In this document: positions 54,249 to 62,438 of the stretch, piece after piece | Numbering within the stretch: the first letter of the stretch is position 1 | How the letters are laid out: the number at the start of each line of letters is the position of its first letter | Assembly: GCA_913020155.1 (NCBI GenBank) | Contig: CAJWBA010000001.1 | Coordinates: forward strand, 123,471 to 187,470 | Source of the DNA: an uncultured Flavobacteriales bacterium | GTDB taxonomy: Bacteria; Bacteroidota; Bacteroidia; Flavobacteriales; Flavobacteriaceae | Direction of reading: 5' to 3' | DNA length: 64,000 nucleotides | The notes under the pieces: generated by a model | What the model saw: only the letters and a program-made list of their open reading frames with translations | Database searches by the model: none | Told to the model about the DNA's origin: nothing | Translations under genes and position numbers: made by a program

Positions 54249-54823
54249 GTGAAAAAAATTAAACTCACTCTCGTTAAACTCCCAATTCTTACGATTACTT
54301 TATTTTTTTGAGTTGCATATCAGCTGCTTACCTTCATCCCGGTTCAGAAAAAGAAGGTATTGGTTACAAGTCCAACCACTATTCATTTAACCATAATTTT
54401 TTGAGTGAATTAGAAGAATTAAAAACCAATACAAATCAATACAATCCTGCAATCATTAGAAAAAATAATACTCCTTCAATGCTTTTATTCAACGGAGGGT
54501 TAATTCTTATTGGAGCTACTTTAATGCTTTTTTACATTCAATTCAAGGAAGTCTTTGAGGTATTAAATGATTCCAAGAAAACTCAATTCTATGCTAGATT
54601 GAGCAATCAATATTTACTGGGCTATTTGTCCTTTTGTATTCTCCTTTTTATTTATTTAGGGATTTTGTTTTTTGGCCCTGAAATTGGTCCTGGAAAAAAT
54701 TTTACGGAAGCAGAATTGATGCTTCAAGTAATTGCTCAAAAAGCCACTGTACTGACTTTTATGATTTCTAATCTTCATCAGGTTTATGGTTTTCATAAAC
54801 TTCTTCGGGAGAGGAATCTTTAG
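54249..54823 (+). CDS. Probable membrane lipoprotein with frameshift in a T run near the signal
   Basis: From the GTG at 54249 the frame gives a basic-hydrophobic signal (Lys-Lys-Ile-Lys, then Leu-Pro-Ile-Leu-Thr-Ile-Thr-Leu-Phe-Phe) but stops at the T7 run 54303-54309. One additional T leads to Leu-Ser-Cys-Ile-Ser, a lipobox, and joins the open frame of about 171 residues. That part has two or three membrane helices (60-80, 102-124, and weakly 140-160) and a mixed N-terminal segment. Alternatively translation could begin at TTG 54308, which would lose the signal. The family is not recognised. Confidence 0.55.
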
Positions 54824-54855
54824 TCTAAACTTCGCTTGTTCTTTTGAAAGTATTT

Positions 54856-56220
54856 TTAAAATTCCACGTTGAGGAGTTGCCCAGTAAGTTGAAGAAGTTG
54901 TAGTTCTGCTAATTTAGCATCATACTTTGCTCTGTTCTTGTTTGTTTGGGCGTTCATAAGATTGATCTGGGCTTGTCTAAATGAAATAGAAGATATGCTC
55001 CCTAAACTAAATTGTTCTTTTGATCGATCAAAATTATTTTGGTTGGTTTCTACATTTTTTTCTTGAATGCTAAAAACAGCTTGTCTATTTTGATAAACCT
55101 CTAGTGCATTCATCAGATCCCTTTCGATTTGTAGTTCAAGTTTTTGTTTTACGATTTCTTGATTGTTTAGAGCTATTTTAGAGTTTTTAATGCGTACAGA
55201 GGATGTTCCACCATCAAAAATATTCCATGTCAGGTTTAGCGATAATCCCAGGTCAAAGTTGGTGTTGTTTATCCCTGGGAAAAATGCACTAGGGGCACTT
55301 TGGGCATAGTTCCAACCATAAGATCCTCTCAAGCCTATTTTGGGCAAATATCCCGACTTGGCTACTTTGATGTCGTATTCATTGATCAATAGGTTTGTGT
55401 CTTGTTTAAGAAGTGAAACATTTGCACTTTTTGAAGTCTCCATAAAGTTGAGTAAATCTTTTTGGGGAGTAAAAATTACGTCAGTGTCTACTTCAAAGAA
55501 TGTGTTTAATTCTTGACCTAAAAGAACATTCAAGTCTCGTTTGGAGTTTTTGAGCTGTTGCTCGGTATTGATGATGTTGATGCTATCGTTGGTTGCGTCT
55601 ACCTGAGCATTGAGTAATTCTAACATTGATCCTTGACCAAATTCAAAAGCATATTGCGTGCGTTTGATTCTTGATTTGGAAACCTTAAATACCTCTTTCA
55701 AAACTTCTTTGTTTTCGGTAAGCGTAGCTATGTTGTAGTACACATTGAACAATTGTACGATTGTGTTTTCTATGGTTTCACGTGCCTGAAGTTCAGTCAG
55801 ATTGTATTGCTCCTTTAATTTTTTATAATTAAATACTCGGCCAAGTCCGTCAAATAAGTTGTAATTCAAATTAAGGGCTGCTCCATAATTTCTGCTTTCT
55901 GCACCTAATAGTTCATTGTTTGGCACAGGAACTTTTAGACCCGTAGTCGGATCATCTATGAATTGTCTGGGAAATTCTGTTGTCCTGTCTCCATTGTTGT
56001 AATTTGCATTGCTCGCCCCTGAGAGGGTAGGGAGGTACCCTGAATTCAATAGACTTTTGTTATTAGAAGCTACATCAATCGCATTCTTGGCAATTATGAT
56101 GCCAAAGTTTTGCTCTAAAACTAGTGAAATTGCATCATCTTTTGTTAAGAGTTTTTCTTGAGCAAAAGCACCACTGAAAACTCCTCCCATTAACAGGGAG
56201 CATAGAATAATTTTTTTCAT
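54856..56220 (-). CDS. TolC family outer-membrane efflux protein
   Basis: The protein has 454 residues from the ATG at 56220, which gives a proper signal peptide (Gly-Ala-Phe-Ala-Gln). Upstream in-frame starts would overlap the RND gene and precede the signal. Two long helical OEP repeats (about 20-230 and 235-450) with heptads and a terminal Leu-Leu-Gln-Leu-Thr-Gly motif are visible. It would form the outer-membrane channel for the RND pump encoded just upstream (20 bases). Confidence 0.92.
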   Translation of the reverse strand: MKKIILCSLLMGGVFSGAFAQEKLLTKDDAISLVLEQNFGIIIAKNAIDVASNNKSLLNSGYLPTLSGASNANYNNGDRTTEFPRQFIDDPTTGLKVPVPNNELLGAESRNYGAALNLNYNLFDGLGRVFNYKKLKEQYNLTELQARETIENTIVQLFNVYYNIATLTENKEVLKEVFKVSKSRIKRTQYAFEFGQGSMLELLNAQVDATNDSINIINTEQQLKNSKRDLNVLLGQELNTFFEVDTDVIFTPQKDLLNFMETSKSANVSLLKQDTNLLINEYDIKVAKSGYLPKIGLRGSYGWNYAQSAPSAFFPGINNTNFDLGLSLNLTWNIFDGGTSSVRIKNSKIALNNQEIVKQKLELQIERDLMNALEVYQNRQAVFSIQEKNVETNQNNFDRSKEQFSLGSISSISFRQAQINLMNAQTNKNRAKYDAKLAELQLLQLTGQLLNVEF

Positions 56221-56239
56221 TTCTAAAGAGGTTATCTTT

Positions 56240-59200
56240 TTATACATCGGATCGTTTAGATGAGTTTTGTTCTTCTGAATTGGACATAAATTGATCTTCA
56301 GCCTGTTCAATTACTGCCCGTTCAACTTTTTCTTTTTCGATTATATCACCTGTTAAAATCCATTTTAAACCGACTTTAAATTGATTACTAAAGGATAAAA
56401 ACATCGGCAATACCAATAGAGTAAGTAAAGTTGCAAAACCTATTCCATAAGCAACAGAAATTGCCATTGGAATTAGAAACTGAGCTTGTAAACTCTTTTC
56501 AAAAATAAGTGGAGCTAGTCCTGCAATGGTGGTGATTGAAGTTAAAAATATTGCTCTAAAACGAGATTTTCCTGCCTCGTACAAGGCATCATCAAATATC
56601 ATTCCGTCTCGAAGGTTACTATTGAACCTTCCGATAAAAACAAGGCCATCATTTACCATGATTCCGATCAGAGCTATTATTCCTAATAGGGATAAAACAT
56701 TAACTGGAAAACCATGGATCCAGTGTCCCCAGAAAACCGCGGTTAAACTCAAGGGAACCAAGAGAATTAAAAGAATAGGTTGGCTGTAACTTCTAAAGGT
56801 AAATGCAATGGTAATGTAAATCAAAGCTAGAATAGACAAACCTGCCAAGCGCAATGAATCCAGGAGCTTTTGTGCCTCACGATTTTGTCCTTCAAACGAG
56901 GGTCTTACTGAGGGGTATTTAGATAGTATTTTAGGTAAAATCACAGTCTTCAGATCTCTCATTATAGCGGTTGAACTGGTTGTTTTTTGATCTTTTATAT
57001 CTGCTGAGATTTGAATTTCTCTCATACCTCCCAAACGATTAACCGCAACTTCACCCCTTGCTATGGTGTAATTTGCAATTTCTGATAAAGGAACTCGGTT
57101 TCCGGTAGGGGTGAAAATTCGCATTTGATCCAAATCATTTATTGACGATCTGTTTTGACGATCGAATCGAACCCATATCCTTATCTCGTCCTGACTTCTT
57201 TGAAATCGTTGTGCTTCAGCTCCAAAAAAACCTGCTCTTACTTGACTCATTACAGACCGATAATCTAAACCTAAGTTGTAAGCATTATCTTTCAATTCCA
57301 ACTGAATTTCTTTTATTCCAAGTGGATCGTTATCTGTTATGTCTTTTAATGCAGAGTTGTTTTCGAGGATTATTCGGAGCTCTTTTTTTGCTGCTTTTAA
57401 TTCTTTTATGTTGTTGCCTAACAGAGAAACAGATACTGGGGATCCACCAAAATTTCCTCCTGATCCAAAAACCAAACTTTCTACTCCTATTACATCTCCT
57501 ACCAGTTCTTGAATTCGGTTAGCTACAATTGTTGAACTCAAATTAGTCGGGCGATTTTCGCCCGGAAGCAGGTTAATTATTAAACTCCCTTTGGAGGAAC
57601 CTGGGCCAATGTTTTTAACTATGTTTTGAAAAAGTATTTTATCTGTGTTGGAAAGAAATTCACTGGTGAATTCTTGATTTACTTGTTTTGCTTTTCTTTC
57701 GATTATGTTGATGATGGAATCGGTTATGCGTTCGCTGGTTCCGTTGGGCATTTCTAATTTTACTGATACACGATCACTGGCGATTTGAGGAAAAAAAGAT
57801 GTTCTAATAATTCCTCCTCCTACGGATCCAAAAGATAAAATGAGGCAGCCAATGAAAATGGATACCACCAATATTCTATTTTTTAATGAAAAGCTTAAGA
57901 TGGGTGCGTAAATTTTATCTCGCATCCAGTTCATTAGATTCTCACCGAAAGTATTGATGTATCTTAATTTAAAAAATATTTTAGAAAGTAGTTTTTTTGG
58001 ATTCTGATCTTGAGGTTTGAGGGCTTTGGAGTGGGCTAAATGAGCAGGTAAAATAATCAGTGCCTCTATCAGAGAAAACAGCAAGGTGATAATTACTACA
58101 ACCGAGACTTCACCAAAAAAATCTCCTATTGTACTATCTAAAAAGAGAAATAGCGAAAATGCTAAAATAGTGGTTATTATGGCCGATAAAATGGGTGGTA
58201 TTACCTCGAGAGTTCCGTCTATTGAGGCTTGTACGGGAGATTTTCCTTTTTCGTAATGCTGATAAATGTTCTCGGCAATTACAATTCCGTCATCTACCAG
58301 AATACCAATAACTATGATCATCCCGAAGAGTGAAAGAACATTGATGGTTACATTGAAATATCCTGCAAAAATAAACATCCCTAAAAAAGAAATGGGCAAC
58401 CCAAAAGCAACCCAAAATGCCAGACGTGTATTGAGAAATAAGGATAAAAAAATCAATACTAAAAACACCCCTATGAGGGCATTTTCTGAGAGTAATTTTG
58501 TTCTTTGGGTCAGCGTAATTGATTGATCATTTAAAACATTCAGCTTTACGTTTTCTTGTTTTTGATTGAAGGTTTTGATGTAAGCTTTAATTTTCTCTGC
58601 TGATGATATGAGGTCTTCGGAATTGGTGCTGTTGATGGTAAAATTAACGGAGATGTTTCCGTTGAAAAAAGATTGATTTGGTGTTTCTGAAAAACGATCC
58701 CGAATAACGGCAACGTCTTTCAGTCGAATTGTGGTTCCTTGATTCTCTGCTCGGATAATTAGGTTTGCCAATTCATTTGCAAAGTATTTTTTGTTATTGG
58801 CGCGTATTAGAAAATCCTCCGATTGGGTCTTGATTGTTCCTCCTGTTACCAAAAGATTTGAATTCGCTACAGCTTGTGTTATTTGACTAAATGTTAGATT
58901 GTATGCCAATAAATTTTCCTCAATTACTGCGATTTCGATTTCTTCTTCGGAATAGCCCGAAATACTAATTTGTGATATTCCGTCAATTGCTCGAATATCA
59001 TTTTCAACTTGTCTTCCTATTTGCTTGAGTGTAGCTAGCGGAATTCCTTCCCCACTGATAGCAAAACTAATGGTGGGTCTTATCTGTTCTTGTTTTGAAA
59101 CAACAAGAGGTTCCATTCCAATTGGATAGGATGGGACTCGATCGACCGCATTTTTTACTTGCAGAAGCATAAAATCAACATCACGTCCTTTTTCAATTTC

Positions 59201-59482
59201 AACATTGATTACTCCACTATTTTCTCGAGAGGTAGAGGTTACCCGATCAACACCCTCTAATCCTTTAAGGTTATCCTCGATTTTAAGAACAACTCCCTCT
59301 TCTATTTCTTTTGGGGATGAACCAGGATAAATTACATTGATTTTTATAATCTTAGAGTCTGTCAAAGGAAAAAAGGAAGAATTAAGTAAAGATGCCCCCA
59401 CAACCCCAAAGATGATTACTGCAATAACTATCACATTTACTGCAACATGATATTTAATGAAATACTGGATTAATTTTCTCAT
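56240..59482 (-). CDS. RND family efflux transporter permease
   Basis: The protein has 1080 residues, the usual RND size, with 12 membrane helices in two halves and two large periplasmic loops. The proton-relay pair in helix 4 reads Val-Asp-Asp-Gly-Ile-Val-Ile-Ala-Glu-Asn, and the second half has Asn-Asp-Gly-Leu-Val-Phe, the usual non-acidic partner. It belongs to the AcrB/HAE or CzcA-related group. The substrate is unknown. It is the middle gene of the MFP-RND-TolC operon. Confidence 0.95.
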   Translation of the reverse strand: MRKLIQYFIKYHVAVNVIVIAVIIFGVVGASLLNSSFFPLTDSKIIKINVIYPGSSPKEIEEGVVLKIEDNLKGLEGVDRVTSTSRENSGVINVEIEKGRDVDFMLLQVKNAVDRVPSYPIGMEPLVVSKQEQIRPTISFAISGEGIPLATLKQIGRQVENDIRAIDGISQISISGYSEEEIEIAVIEENLLAYNLTFSQITQAVANSNLLVTGGTIKTQSEDFLIRANNKKYFANELANLIIRAENQGTTIRLKDVAVIRDRFSETPNQSFFNGNISVNFTINSTNSEDLISSAEKIKAYIKTFNQKQENVKLNVLNDQSITLTQRTKLLSENALIGVFLVLIFLSLFLNTRLAFWVAFGLPISFLGMFIFAGYFNVTINVLSLFGMIIVIGILVDDGIVIAENIYQHYEKGKSPVQASIDGTLEVIPPILSAIITTILAFSLFLFLDSTIGDFFGEVSVVVIITLLFSLIEALIILPAHLAHSKALKPQDQNPKKLLSKIFFKLRYINTFGENLMNWMRDKIYAPILSFSLKNRILVVSIFIGCLILSFGSVGGGIIRTSFFPQIASDRVSVKLEMPNGTSERITDSIINIIERKAKQVNQEFTSEFLSNTDKILFQNIVKNIGPGSSKGSLIINLLPGENRPTNLSSTIVANRIQELVGDVIGVESLVFGSGGNFGGSPVSVSLLGNNIKELKAAKKELRIILENNSALKDITDNDPLGIKEIQLELKDNAYNLGLDYRSVMSQVRAGFFGAEAQRFQRSQDEIRIWVRFDRQNRSSINDLDQMRIFTPTGNRVPLSEIANYTIARGEVAVNRLGGMREIQISADIKDQKTTSSTAIMRDLKTVILPKILSKYPSVRPSFEGQNREAQKLLDSLRLAGLSILALIYITIAFTFRSYSQPILLILLVPLSLTAVFWGHWIHGFPVNVLSLLGIIALIGIMVNDGLVFIGRFNSNLRDGMIFDDALYEAGKSRFRAIFLTSITTIAGLAPLIFEKSLQAQFLIPMAISVAYGIGFATLLTLLVLPMFLSFSNQFKVGLKWILTGDIIEKEKVERAVIEQAEDQFMSNSEEQNSSKRSDV

Positions 59483-59506
59483 TCCTTATGCTTCTGGGCT
59501 TTAATT

Positions 59507-60610
59507 TTATTCGAAAATTTGAACTAACATTCCTGAATACGCACCAATAATGGGTTTTGCTAGTAGAATTGTTCCTTTGGGTACGCCCTTCAACACAACT
59601 TTATTATCTGAATAAAAGACAGGCTTAACGGCTATAAGTTTTAACGTTGAATCTTCTATGGCATAAATTTGATTTCCATTTACCAATAAACTTTGGTCTA
59701 TTTCTAGAGCGTTGGGTTGATCCATTGCCTTGAGTTGAGCTTCTAGAAATTGACCTTCTTTCAGGTTTAAATCTTGAACTGAGATGAACACCTTAATTGT
59801 TTGAGAGTTTTGATCTACTTTTCCATTAATCCGTTCTATCTTCCCGGTAAACGATTTTGTTTTTTCTAAGTTTTTCAAATCTACTTTTTGACCAATACTC
59901 ATCAAGTCAGCATAAGTTTTACTGACTGCAACCTCTAATTCATATTGAGTAGGGTCGATAAATTCTCCAAGTTTTTGACCTACTCGAACCAAAGTTCCTT
60001 CGGTTACTTGGACATCTGTGAGAATCCCTTGGTAAGGTGTTTTGATTTGATATTTTAATAATCTTTCCTCTAAGTTTTTAATTGAATAATAGGATGACGT
60101 TATCCCACGACCCGAAATGAAATATGCTTCTTTTTCAGACATTTTGGGTAAATCTGCAATTGGTTTTTCAATTTCAAAAGCCTTTAGATAATCATGCCAC
60201 TTAGGATACAATTGAGGATAATCTAATCTTAAATCGGGCATTATTGATATAAAAAGGTTGTAAAGATTACTTTTTGCAGCTACAACAGATGACCTAAATT
60301 CACGGTCATTAATTTTTATGATTACTTCTCCTTTTTTGTATTCTTGACCTGTTTTAAAAAGTTTTGATCTACCTGTGAAAACCCCCTGGACTTCCGAAAA
60401 TAAAACAAGACGTCTTTTTGCAACCAATATTCCATTAGCTGGAATTAGAATGGGTATACTCGTATTGGTTACTACCATTGAAAAAACTGTTTTAATTACT
60501 TTTTCAGCAATAGGTTTGATTGATTTTTTAGCGTTCACTATGGATTTTGCACCAAAAAAAGAAGCAACAACTATTAAAATTCCAAGAAGGGATAAGACTA
60601 TTTTTCGCAT
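59507..60610 (-). CDS. RND efflux periplasmic adaptor (membrane fusion protein)
   Basis: The protein has 367 residues with an N-terminal membrane anchor or signal (Leu-Leu-Gly-Ile-Leu-Ile-Val-Val-Ala). Split lipoyl segments (Glu-Val-Gln-Gly-Val-Phe and Tyr-Gln-Gly-Ile-Leu-Thr-Asp-Val), a helical hairpin between and a beta-barrel follow. It links the RND pump to the outer-membrane channel. The operon order is adaptor, pump, channel; no regulator gene is adjacent. Confidence 0.92.
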   Translation of the reverse strand: MRKIVLSLLGILIVVASFFGAKSIVNAKKSIKPIAEKVIKTVFSMVVTNTSIPILIPANGILVAKRRLVLFSEVQGVFTGRSKLFKTGQEYKKGEVIIKINDREFRSSVVAAKSNLYNLFISIMPDLRLDYPQLYPKWHDYLKAFEIEKPIADLPKMSEKEAYFISGRGITSSYYSIKNLEERLLKYQIKTPYQGILTDVQVTEGTLVRVGQKLGEFIDPTQYELEVAVSKTYADLMSIGQKVDLKNLEKTKSFTGKIERINGKVDQNSQTIKVFISVQDLNLKEGQFLEAQLKAMDQPNALEIDQSLLVNGNQIYAIEDSTLKLIAVKPVFYSDNKVVLKGVPKGTILLAKPIIGAYSGMLVQIFE

Positions 60611-60659
60611 AATTTACAATTTAAAAAAACATAGCTTAGGACAACAACATTTGTAAATA

Positions 60660-60667
60660 CAAATTTA
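60660..60667 (-). promoter_or_regulatory. Putative -7 promoter element of the efflux operon
   Basis: TAAATTTG on the minus strand matches TAnnTTTG, about 50 bases upstream of the adaptor ATG. The -33 element is not clear. Confidence 0.45.
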
Positions 60668-60765
60668 ATATTCTATTTAATAAAATCTAAGAAATATTTT
60701 CCAATACTTTTAAACCACATCTTGAGACTCTATAAGTATGAAATAGTTTACTTATAAAATATTAT

Positions 60766-60773
60766 TATCTTTG
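60766..60773 (+). promoter_or_regulatory. Putative -7 promoter element of the lectin-domain protein gene
   Basis: TATCTTTG matches TAnnTTTG, 44 bases before the ATG at 60818. A weak TTTA at -33 position is the only upstream partner. Confidence 0.5.
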
Positions 60774-60817
60774 ATTAAACATTAGGAATTATGATGAATT
60801 ATTAATCTATTATTTTT

Positions 60818-62413
60818 ATGTTGCACAAACAAAAAAAGCTTAGCTTAAGTAGAAAATTAGGCTTTCTGTTTTTATTTATTTCTCATATTAATTTGGCACA
60901 ATTCTCAAGTATCACTGCATCCAGTATTGATAATAATAATTTGAAAATTGATCTAACTTTTGACCAAGAAATTTATTCCAACTCAACCTGTAGTACCCTA
61001 ACCTGTATAGAGGTCACAGACTTTATATTGAGTTTGAGTGGTGGTGATGCTACTTTAGCTTCTAACTTACCCCTTACCATTACAAAACTTGGTAATTATG
61101 ATTTTACTAATCAATGGAACAATCCCCCAGTAGAACCTAATAATTCTGGAGGGAATGAAGATTGGGTTCAACATGTTTCAACAGGACTTCTAAATGATTT
61201 ACCCAATTCAAATAATTTAAATGGAGTACTAGAAATTATTGAACCTAATCCACGTGCCATCCCAGGTTATACCTATATAACTTCATATCCAATAGGCTTG
61301 TCTTGTGCGCACTCATATTATCGATCTACGACTGCAAGTAGTTGGACATCTCAAAAATTAAAAGCACAAAATGCAGGTGGCGACCTTTTGGTTTATAACT
61401 CTCCTGAAGAATTCAGCTATATGGTCCCGGGGTTTAATGATAACACAACAGGAGTGGGTAATACTTGGATTGGTCTTTCTCAAGACCGAACCGCTTTAGA
61501 CTATTTGGAAAGAGGAATTCCTGCACTTCAAGTGTTTCCATATACAAATGGTGGCTGGTACTGGGATGACGGTACCGCTATGGATAATAGTGCTGCTCCC
61601 TTAAAATATCAAATTACTATTGCATTAAATGGTATACCCAATGGAGATGAATTGGTAAGTATTAATCCAATAACATCTCCAGTATCAATTTTTAATTGTG
61701 CAGGGATATCTGCAAATAGTCAAATTAATGGAACCAATCAGGTGTATTTGATTGATAAACTTGTTCCTTTTATTACTAGTACTACCATTTCGGACGACAA
61801 TACTTCAATCCGTGTGGTTTTCAACGAAAATATTTTTACCGATGCTGCTTCCAATCCAATTTTAATAACAGACTTTACGTTATCGCTTGTTCAAAACGGA
61901 AGTACTGCTAATCTGACTTCAATAAACCCCTCGGTTGTGGCTAATAATGGAAATGTTTTTGATTTATTGCTCCCTATGAATGGATTGCCTATCACGGGAA
62001 AAGAAGTTTTAACAGTTGTTCCCAGTTCTTCAACAAGTATTTTCGATGCGGCTAGTAATACAGCCTCATCAGTTCAATCAAATAACGCAGTAACATTTAA
62101 TCCCCCAAAAACTGGTCCTGTTTATTTAAGCAATATTTATAAAACTTCTGTTGTTTCGGGAACCATCATAGTTGGATCAGAGTCTTTTATATGTGATGAA
62201 GTTTTAGTAAATGATTATAACCAAATATATCATGACGGAACAGTCTTGGAGCCTCAAGTTGGAAATAGAGTAATATACAATATGAATTATTCTTATCCCT
62301 CTATTTTAGTAGATGGATTTGATTTTGCATATTTCCATCTTCGAGATTACAATAAAATACTTGAAATCAGAAAGTCTGATGGTCTTATTGTATCCAAATA
62401 TTCATGCCCTTAA
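60818..62413 (+). CDS. Secreted surface protein with C-type lectin domain and adhesin-like repeats
   Basis: The protein has 531 residues with a signal peptide (Ile-Asn-Leu-Ala-Gln). Residues 32-100 and about 310-430 carry similar Ser/Thr-rich beta-sandwich repeats (Asp-Phe-x-Leu-Ser-Leu and Val-Leu-Thr-Val-Val-Pro). Between them (about 160-260) is a C-type-lectin fold: Ser-Tyr-Tyr-Arg-Ser, Ala-Gln-Asn-Ala-Gly-Gly-Asp-Leu, Trp-Ile-Gly-Leu-Ser-Gln, Gly-Gly-Trp-Tyr-Trp-Asp-Asp-Gly. No calcium-binding Glu-Pro-Asn motif was seen. A C-terminal region of unknown type follows. It probably binds a ligand or glycan at the surface. It converges with the TSP3 gene, 25 bases away. Confidence 0.75.
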   Translation: MLHKQKKLSLSRKLGFLFLFISHINLAQFSSITASSIDNNNLKIDLTFDQEIYSNSTCSTLTCIEVTDFILSLSGGDATLASNLPLTITKLGNYDFTNQWNNPPVEPNNSGGNEDWVQHVSTGLLNDLPNSNNLNGVLEIIEPNPRAIPGYTYITSYPIGLSCAHSYYRSTTASSWTSQKLKAQNAGGDLLVYNSPEEFSYMVPGFNDNTTGVGNTWIGLSQDRTALDYLERGIPALQVFPYTNGGWYWDDGTAMDNSAAPLKYQITIALNGIPNGDELVSINPITSPVSIFNCAGISANSQINGTNQVYLIDKLVPFITSTTISDDNTSIRVVFNENIFTDAASNPILITDFTLSLVQNGSTANLTSINPSVVANNGNVFDLLLPMNGLPITGKEVLTVVPSSSTSIFDAASNTASSVQSNNAVTFNPPKTGPVYLSNIYKTSVVSGTIIVGSESFICDEVLVNDYNQIYHDGTVLEPQVGNRVIYNMNYSYPSILVDGFDFAYFHLRDYNKILEIRKSDGLIVSKYSCP

Positions 62414-62438
62414 AAAAATTTTAATTAACACTGGATGT

